From an uncultured Clostridia bacterium (GTDB taxonomy: Bacteria; Bacillota; Clostridia; TANB77; CAG-465), in contig CANRGL010000012.1 in NCBI GenBank assembly GCA_947630145.1, positions 1-36,618 of the forward strand: a DNA stretch of 36,618 bases. The letters are read 5' to 3'. Numbering within the stretch: position 1 is the first letter of the stretch; each line of letters opens with the position of its first letter. The position numbers were made by a program, and so were the translations under genes. The notes beneath the pieces were generated by a model, which was given only the letters and a program-made list of their open reading frames with translations, ran no database searches and was not told where the DNA came from. Shown piece by piece: positions 32,368-36,618 of the stretch.

Positions 32368-32604
32368 TTATTTTATTATTGCAATTGTAGTCACAAAACA
32401 TAATACACCAAATACAATTGCAAGACCAATAGTCCATTTAGATAATACTCCATCTAGAGTTTTTGATTTATTTGAACCATAAAATGTATTTGCACCTGTT
32501 ATTGCAGATTGTGAATCTTTACTATTTTGTAACATTACTACTATTGTAAGTACTATACCTATAACAACAGTAGTTATAGAAAGTGTCCAGTCTATCCATC
32601 CCAT
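32368..32604 (-). CDS. secG: preprotein translocase subunit SecG
   Basis: A 78-residue two-helix subunit of the SecYEG channel. First helix TLSITTVVIGIVLTIVVMLQ, conserved polar loop QNSKDSQSAITGANTFYGSN, second helix IGLAIVFGVLCFVTTIAIIK. The order secG then rnr is the standard Firmicute arrangement; smpB, usually next, is not present. Its ribosome site is GGGGGAAATGC and the promoter is at 32640-32668. Confidence 0.95.
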   Translation of the reverse strand: MGWIDWTLSITTVVIGIVLTIVVMLQNSKDSQSAITGANTFYGSNKSKTLDGVLSKWTIGLAIVFGVLCFVTTIAIIK

Positions 32605-32639
32605 TTTGCATTTCCCCCTAAATTACTATTAATACATTA

Positions 32640-32668
32640 ATTATAGCATATATTTTTTTAAAATACAA
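32640..32668 (-). promoter_or_regulatory. promoter of the secG-rnr-trmB operon
   Basis: TTGTAT (32663-32668), 17 bp, TATAAT (32640-32645) with an extended TGC just before the -10, on the minus strand. Confidence 0.82.
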
Positions 32669-32695
32669 TAGTTTAGTCTATTTTTTGACAAATTA

Positions 32696-35032
32696 CTAGA
32701 AAGCTATATTTTTTAATTTTGTACTATATTCTTGCTTTACGTTAGTAATGGTTTCAGTTATATATTTATTTTTATTATATATATCTAATAAATAATCTAG
32801 TTTATTAAAAATTATCTTTTCATATATTTCGTAACCTCTTTTTTTGTCACTTTTATAATATTCACTAGATAAATTATCTAAGTTCCTAAAATATATATTA
32901 CATGCATATAAATTTTGATTTTGATTAAATTTATTATTGTTAAATATTTTATTAGCATTTATTAATATATTGTCTAATACATTTTTTATTTCTTCTTTAA
33001 AAATGTTTTTATTATTTTCATTACTATTGTTATTTAAATCTTTATATAGCATTTTAAGATAAATATCATATTGTTTGTCTAATTCTTTTCTGTAATTATA
33101 TTCATAAGGATCTAGCATTACTCTTTTTTCATTTTTATTTACTACTTTTATTTGTTGTTCTAAATTTATATTATCCTCATTATATTTTGGAATCCTTATA
33201 TACATTGCAAGTATAGACTTTATTAATATAACTATTACAAGAATGTTACAAATAATTCCTAATAGCTTAAAAATCAAGCTTATGCTCTTTATATTAATTT
33301 CATTTTGATTATAATCCATATGTGCTAGAAGTATTCCAAAAATTGCTATACCTATCATATATGAAAAGTTAAGATCAAATAATGAATGAATAATAAATAT
33401 AAAATATGCAAATTTGGTATAGTTATTTTTAGCTTTTATTATTGTATATACTAGAATAAAAGCTATTATAGCAAATCCAATTATTCCTGATTCTACAAAT
33501 ATTTGCAAAAATGATGAATGCACTTCAGTAGAGTAATAATCTTTTGATTTTATTTGCTCGTATATATTATTAAATCCTTCTCCACCTGTCCCTATAATAA
33601 AATTAGGTATATTTTTACATATTATTTTTATTGCATCTTTATAATAAGTTATTCTATCATTTGTGCTTGTTGATCCATTTATTAAGTCTTTAAATCTATT
33701 TATTATATTTCTTGGAATAAGAACATAATCTATTTTTTGCTTAATATTATTTAAATATACTTTATCAATAGAAATTTTTCCCTTTTCACAATTAATATAC
33801 ATTTTTATATATTTTTGATTATCGTCTAATTTAAAGTTATAAGAAAATTTACCACTAGTATTATCCCAATAGTTAAATGTTTTTATTTCTTTTTCTATAT
33901 TTTTATTATCCACACTTGTTAGTTTTATTTTATATCGTGTATCTTCTTTATATGTTTTTACTTCTAATTGAATTTCATTATTATCTTTTTTTATATTATC
34001 TAATATTATTTCTTCAGTTTGATTTTTAGAATTTGAAGATATTACTATTGGTTTTGTTATATTAAATGATAATATTATATATATAACTGCAAATAAAATA
34101 ATTAAAATATAATATGCTTTATTTATTTTAATTTTATTTTTTATTCTTTTGTTGTATAGTTCTTTTAATTTATAAATTAAAATTGCAGTTATTATGCTTA
34201 GAATAATGAATATAGCAAATATGTAATATACTTGTTGTGTTAGTATTCTATCGTAAATTATTGAAGAGTATATTCCAGTTAATATTATAGTAGGAATATA
34301 TATACATATGTTTTTGGTTATACTTGATTTATTTATTATAAATAATGCTATAAACGATAATAGTGTAAGTATTATAACAGTTCTTGTTCCTGTTAAAATT
34401 ATTGTTGAGATTAAAATAAAGTTCATAACAAAGTAGAGTATGTATTTTGTTATTTTGTTTTCAGATTTTATTAATTTAAATATATATATTAATGATAAAA
34501 GGCATAATATTGCAAGTATATTTGCATATTGTAATGTTCCTGACATTCTAGTGAAATCTTGATCTAAATATCCTGATCCTATGCTACTTAGTATGTTTTC
34601 TAAATATCTACTTCCAATAGCATCTATACCTAATATACATTGCAATAATGTTATTCCTATTATAGTATTTATATATATTTTTTTGTTATTTGATCTTTTC
34701 ACAAAAGCATATATTAGATATAGATCAAAGTATCGTATTGCTTCGAAAATACTGCTATTTAAATCCGCATAGTTATTAAATATTATTGGTAATGTGTATG
34801 AAAATGATAAAATAAAAAGTAATATTTCTATTATATCTATTTTATATTTTTTACTTTTTATTTCACCAATTATATTTATTATTGAGTAAATAAATGAAAT
34901 TATAGATATTATTATTGCTACTAGTAATAAGTCGCTTTTATAAAATCCACCTTTTGCAAGTGATAGCATTACAAGAGCTATTACCAAAATATATTCTAAA
35001 ATATTATTAATAATATTTTTATTTTTTATCAT
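32696..35032 (-). CDS. O-antigen ligase/polymerase-like membrane protein (Wzy_C family)
   Basis: A 778-residue multi-span protein with roughly a dozen hydrophobic helices. It carries the Wzy_C/WaaL-type segment at about 460-540: NDRITYYKDAIKIICKN, FIIGTGGEGFNNIYEQ, EVHSSFLQIFVESGIIGFAI, with the conserved H-S/N-x-x-L-Q pattern. Such enzymes join or polymerise lipid-linked glycans at the outer face of the membrane. Two things are unusual: a beta-rich soluble insert (about 325-440, from TKPIVISSNSKNQTEEII to ISIDKVYLNNIKQ) between helices, and a long soluble Asn/Lys-rich C-tail (about 610-778). No clear ribosome site before the ATG; an AGTAGT-ATT-ACTACT palindrome lies 11 bp upstream. No other glycan genes are nearby. 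Confidence 0.8.
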   Translation of the reverse strand: MIKNKNIINNILEYILVIALVMLSLAKGGFYKSDLLLVAIIISIISFIYSIINIIGEIKSKKYKIDIIEILLFILSFSYTLPIIFNNYADLNSSIFEAIRYFDLYLIYAFVKRSNNKKIYINTIIGITLLQCILGIDAIGSRYLENILSSIGSGYLDQDFTRMSGTLQYANILAILCLLSLIYIFKLIKSENKITKYILYFVMNFILISTIILTGTRTVIILTLLSFIALFIINKSSITKNICIYIPTIILTGIYSSIIYDRILTQQVYYIFAIFIILSIITAILIYKLKELYNKRIKNKIKINKAYYILIILFAVIYIILSFNITKPIVISSNSKNQTEEIILDNIKKDNNEIQLEVKTYKEDTRYKIKLTSVDNKNIEKEIKTFNYWDNTSGKFSYNFKLDDNQKYIKMYINCEKGKISIDKVYLNNIKQKIDYVLIPRNIINRFKDLINGSTSTNDRITYYKDAIKIICKNIPNFIIGTGGEGFNNIYEQIKSKDYYSTEVHSSFLQIFVESGIIGFAIIAFILVYTIIKAKNNYTKFAYFIFIIHSLFDLNFSYMIGIAIFGILLAHMDYNQNEINIKSISLIFKLLGIICNILVIVILIKSILAMYIRIPKYNEDNINLEQQIKVVNKNEKRVMLDPYEYNYRKELDKQYDIYLKMLYKDLNNNSNENNKNIFKEEIKNVLDNILINANKIFNNNKFNQNQNLYACNIYFRNLDNLSSEYYKSDKKRGYEIYEKIIFNKLDYLLDIYNKNKYITETITNVKQEYSTKLKNIAF

Positions 35033-35326
35033 AGTATCAATGAGTAGTATTACTACTTTCCTTTCTTTTTGTTTTTATTATTCTTTATTTTTATATTTTA
35101 TCATATTATTGCTTATTTGTATATACTATACTGTAATTATGCAATGTGTGGAAATACCTTCGGGTTATGAGCGTTTACATAAGTAGTTTTGAATAATTTT
35201 GAAAATTGTTGTTTTATTCAGAGTATCAATGATTTTAGCCATTTCATATTTATGAACATTTGTACTATTTTAGGACTTTTTTTGAGTAATTACACCCCAA
35301 TTTATCCCCAATAATTTTTAATAAAA
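35033..35326. other. intergenic region with start-proximal palindrome
   Basis: Between divergent genes. The palindrome 35043-35057 (AGTAGT-ATT-ACTACT) sits near the leftward start. No convincing promoter hexamers or coding frames were found in the rest. Confidence 0.4.
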
Positions 35327-35761
35327 ATGGAGGTTAAAAGAATTAAAATTAATGATATTTTTAAAGATATAGAAAGTGAAAAATTACTAGAAAAATGTTT
35401 AGAATTTAGAGAGGAAGATTTATGTCATGTGGATGAAGACGATAAAAAATATTTACCGAATTTCGATTACTATTCTAAAAAAATTTTAAAAAATACTACT
35501 AAGAAAGTTTATAATTATGTTTCTAAGAAATTGGATTCTATGTATGATGACTTTATTGATTATTACAGTTATTATTACAGTTATTGGAATGATAAGGATT
35601 ATATGACTGAGTTTAATGATGCGGTTAAGTTATTAAGTTGCTACTTTAAAATTATAATTAGTTATATCAGTAAAAGGCGAGTTAATTCTCGCCTTCTCAT
35701 TGGTATTAGTGAAAACCCCGTGCTATGCATGGGGTTCAAGAAAGCTTTTAGCGTTGAGTAA
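35327..35761 (+). CDS. hypothetical protein, 3' end altered by the IS200 element
   Basis: A 144-residue frame not recognised as a family. It starts MEVKRIKINDIFKDIESEKL, has an acidic part (REEDLCHVDEDDKKYLPNFD) and a Tyr-rich stretch (DDFIDYYSYYYSYWNDKDYM, about 74-93), then a hydrophobic KLLSCYFKIIISYIS. The last 20-30 codons read through a GC-rich hairpin (35674-35695) and then the left-end hairpin of the IS element, so the natural C-terminus is probably lost. The ATG at 35327 has no good upstream ribosome site; GGAGG occurs just inside the frame, so the start is uncertain. Confidence 0.45.
   Translation: MEVKRIKINDIFKDIESEKLLEKCLEFREEDLCHVDEDDKKYLPNFDYYSKKILKNTTKKVYNYVSKKLDSMYDDFIDYYSYYYSYWNDKDYMTEFNDAVKLLSCYFKIIISYISKRRVNSRLLIGISENPVLCMGFKKAFSVE
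35674..35695. repeat. GC-rich 8-bp hairpin beside the IS left end
   Basis: AAGGCGAG (35674-35681) and CTCGCCTT (35688-35695) with loop TTAATT. No T-run follows, possibly because the IS inserted beside a former terminator. Confidence 0.6.
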
Positions 35762-35785
35762 AGTAACAAAAAAAGCATCTCCATG

Positions 35786-35794
35786 TGATATAAT
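35786..35794 (+). promoter_or_regulatory. extended -10 promoter of tnpA
   Basis: TGATATAAT (TG at 35786-35787, TATAAT 35789-35794) with no good -35. Transcription would start near 35801, at GATCCGACAA. That sequence is complementary to TTGTCGGATC (36318-36327) just past the gene. Confidence 0.5.
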
Positions 35795-35840
35795 TTAAGA
35801 GATCCGACAATCAAATAAATTATAGAAGGAGATGATAGGT

Positions 35841-36299
35841 ATGAAAAATTCATACACAGAAAGTTTATCACATACAACGTGGGAATGCAAGTATCATATT
35901 GTATTTGCCCCAAAATATAGAAGACAAGAAATATATGGGAAATTAAAAAAAGAAATAGGATTAATACTAAGAGAGTTATGTAGGAGAAAAGAAGTAGAAA
36001 TAATAGAAGCAGAAGCATGTAAAGACCATATACATTTACTAGTAAGTATACCGCCAAAGATGAGCATATCAAGTTTTATAGGATATTTGAAAGGAAAAAG
36101 CAGTTTGATAATATTTGAAAGACATGCAAATTTAAAATATAAATATGGAAATCGTGTCTTCTGGGCAAAAGGATATTTTGTAAGCACAGTAGGAAAAAAT
36201 AAAAAGAAAATAGAGGAATATATAAGAAATCAATTAAAAGAAGACATGATGAATGATCAAATGACAATCAAAGAATATATAGACCCTTTTAAAGGGTAG
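35841..36299 (+). CDS. tnpA: IS200-type transposase TnpA (Y1 HUH nuclease)
   Basis: A 152-residue REP/Y1-type transposase that cuts and rejoins single-stranded DNA at the element's hairpin ends. HUH motif His63 and His65 in CKDHIHLLVSIPP; the catalytic tyrosine is expected at Tyr127 in KKIEEYIRNQ, with Gln131. The KYHIVFAPKYRRQ start, FIGYLKGKSS and VFWAKGYFVSTVG are family-typical. Start ATG 35841 follows AAGGAG (35827-35831); the ATG at 35832 is too close to that site. All key residues are present, so it is probably active. Confidence 0.93.
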   Translation: MKNSYTESLSHTTWECKYHIVFAPKYRRQEIYGKLKKEIGLILRELCRRKEVEIIEAEACKDHIHLLVSIPPKMSISSFIGYLKGKSSLIIFERHANLKYKYGNRVFWAKGYFVSTVGKNKKKIEEYIRNQLKEDMMNDQMTIKEYIDPFKG

Positions 36300-36410
36300 C
36301 GAGTAAAATAAACGCGGTTGTCGGATCAAAAGGACCTCTTGAGAGGTTGCTCGTGTTAGTCCCTTATAGGGCGCTAAGAAAAACCACCGGCTATGCCGGT
36401 GGATTTTTAT

Positions 36411-36562
36411 TTATATGGATATCTCTCTAATAGCATCTACTATTGAGTCTGTATTCCATTTTACTATTTTATCAGCTGCATCCTTTACTTTAGCTGATGT
36501 TTTTTCTGATCCCCATGGTTCTATTGCTAAAATAGGCTTACCTGTTAATGATATAATAAAAA
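36411..36562 (-). pseudogene. C-terminal remnant of a ThsB-like TIR (DUF1863/MTH538) protein
   Basis: About 50 leftward codons ending at TAA 36411-36413. They read IISLTGKPILAIEPWGSEKT, then SAKVKDAADKIVKWNTDSIV, then DAIREISI. The GKPI-x5-PWG, DAAD-x-IV-x-WNT and SIV-x-AIR pattern matches the C-terminus of TIR-like DUF1863 proteins (PF08937), the family of Thoeris ThsB antiphage sensors. Everything upstream is missing: an in-frame stop and the ATAAAAATGTAGGA repeats (36556-36593) replace it. The IS200 right end lies directly downstream. Recognition is from memory of the family pattern. Confidence 0.6.
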
Positions 36563-36593
36563 TGTAGGAAAATTACAATATAAAAATGTAGGA
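36556..36593. repeat. two direct copies of ATAAAAATGTAGGA
   Basis: Exact copies at 36556-36569 and 36580-36593, 24 bp apart. They replace the interior of the ThsB-like gene. Repeated terminal motifs beginning TGTAGGA would fit the end of another insertion element (IS21-like ends carry such repeats), of which only the first bases are in the window. Confidence 0.45.
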
Positions 36594-36618
36594 TTTCATA
36601 CATGAATATGTTATACTT

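Larger units (their letters stand above)
35705..36410 (+). mobile_element. IS200/IS605-family element (tnpA only)
   Basis: A compact element of about 700 bp. The left-end hairpin AACCCCGTGC-TAT-GCATGGGGTT (35714-35736, one G-T pair) and right-end hairpin CCACCGGC-TAT-GCCGGTGG (36384-36402) share a GC-TAT-GC tip. This fits the subterminal hairpins used by HUH Y1 transposases, which move single-stranded DNA without target duplication. There is no tnpB. Outer borders are approximate; the right border lies close to the stop of the ThsB-like remnant at 36411. Confidence 0.85.

Noticed and set aside
35662-36072. Leftward frames across the IS200 element
   Set aside because: Antisense to tnpA, with no ribosome site; hydrophobic low-complexity translation typical of reversed AT-rich codons.

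Overview
The window is very AT-rich and looks like the chromosome of an anaerobic, low-GC Firmicute, most likely an uncultured or gut-type member of the Clostridia. The evidence is the Firmicute-type ylxM-ffh-rpsP-khpA-rimM-trmD-rplS operon, consensus sigma-A promoters and AGGAGG-type ribosome sites, a ferredoxin-linked 2-oxoacid oxidoreductase, and a family of prepilin-like leaders (KRGISLIVLIVTIIV) that I associate with clostridia. I cannot name the species from the sequence.

Layout. 1-4.2 kb: a small DUF4190-like membrane protein (+), then the leftward SRP/ribosome/tRNA-modification operon, which starts at a perfect TTGACA-17-TATAAT promoter with a palindrome over its start point. 4.3-10.3 kb: three leftward tandem genes for BspA-type leucine-rich-repeat surface proteins with prepilin-like N-termini. 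The 5' modules (promoter, leader, N-terminal domain) are identical over 320 to 680 bp and the LRR bodies differ. The first copy is frameshifted. 10.4-13.4 kb: the rightward four-subunit 2-oxoacid:ferredoxin oxidoreductase operon porGDAB. 13.5-19.2 kb: leftward AIM24-like protein, DNA glycosylase, DUF5131 protein and SMC. 19.4-21.6 kb: a 57-aa membrane peptide (+), a 500-aa protein with a degenerate phospholipase-D-like N-terminus, and a 94-aa protein. 21.6-22.4 kb: a gene-poor scar with a transposase remnant, a 28-bp palindrome, an orphan consensus promoter and tRNA-Gln(CTG). 22.4-28.0 kb: leftward single genes (M19 dipeptidase, PAP2 phosphatase, DUF4163/DUF3298-like lipoprotein-like membrane protein, OFA-family MFS transporter, two-TM protein, Sir2 deacylase). 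28.0-28.7 kb: an integrase remnant next to tRNA-Gln(TTG) and tRNA-His(GTG). 28.8-32.7 kb: the leftward operon secG-rnr-membrane protein-trmB. 32.7-35.0 kb: an O-antigen-ligase-like glycan polymerase or ligase. 35.3-36.6 kb: an accessory edge with an IS200-type element between a hypothetical gene and the C-terminal remnant of a Thoeris ThsB-like TIR protein, itself cut by what looks like the end of another insertion element.

How it fits together. Most of the window is core: protein targeting and translation (SRP, S16, L19, KhpA, RimM, TrmD, TrmB, RNase R, SecG), chromosome organisation (SMC), and fermentative energy metabolism (2-oxoacid oxidation to acyl-CoA with reduced ferredoxin). The variable parts are the LRR surface-protein array, whose identical 5' ends and promoter-embedded T13 tracts look suited to recombination and possibly ON/OFF switching, and the mobile-element scars at 21.6-22.3, 28.3 and 35.3-36.6 kb. 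No CRISPR array, rRNA or complete prophage was seen.
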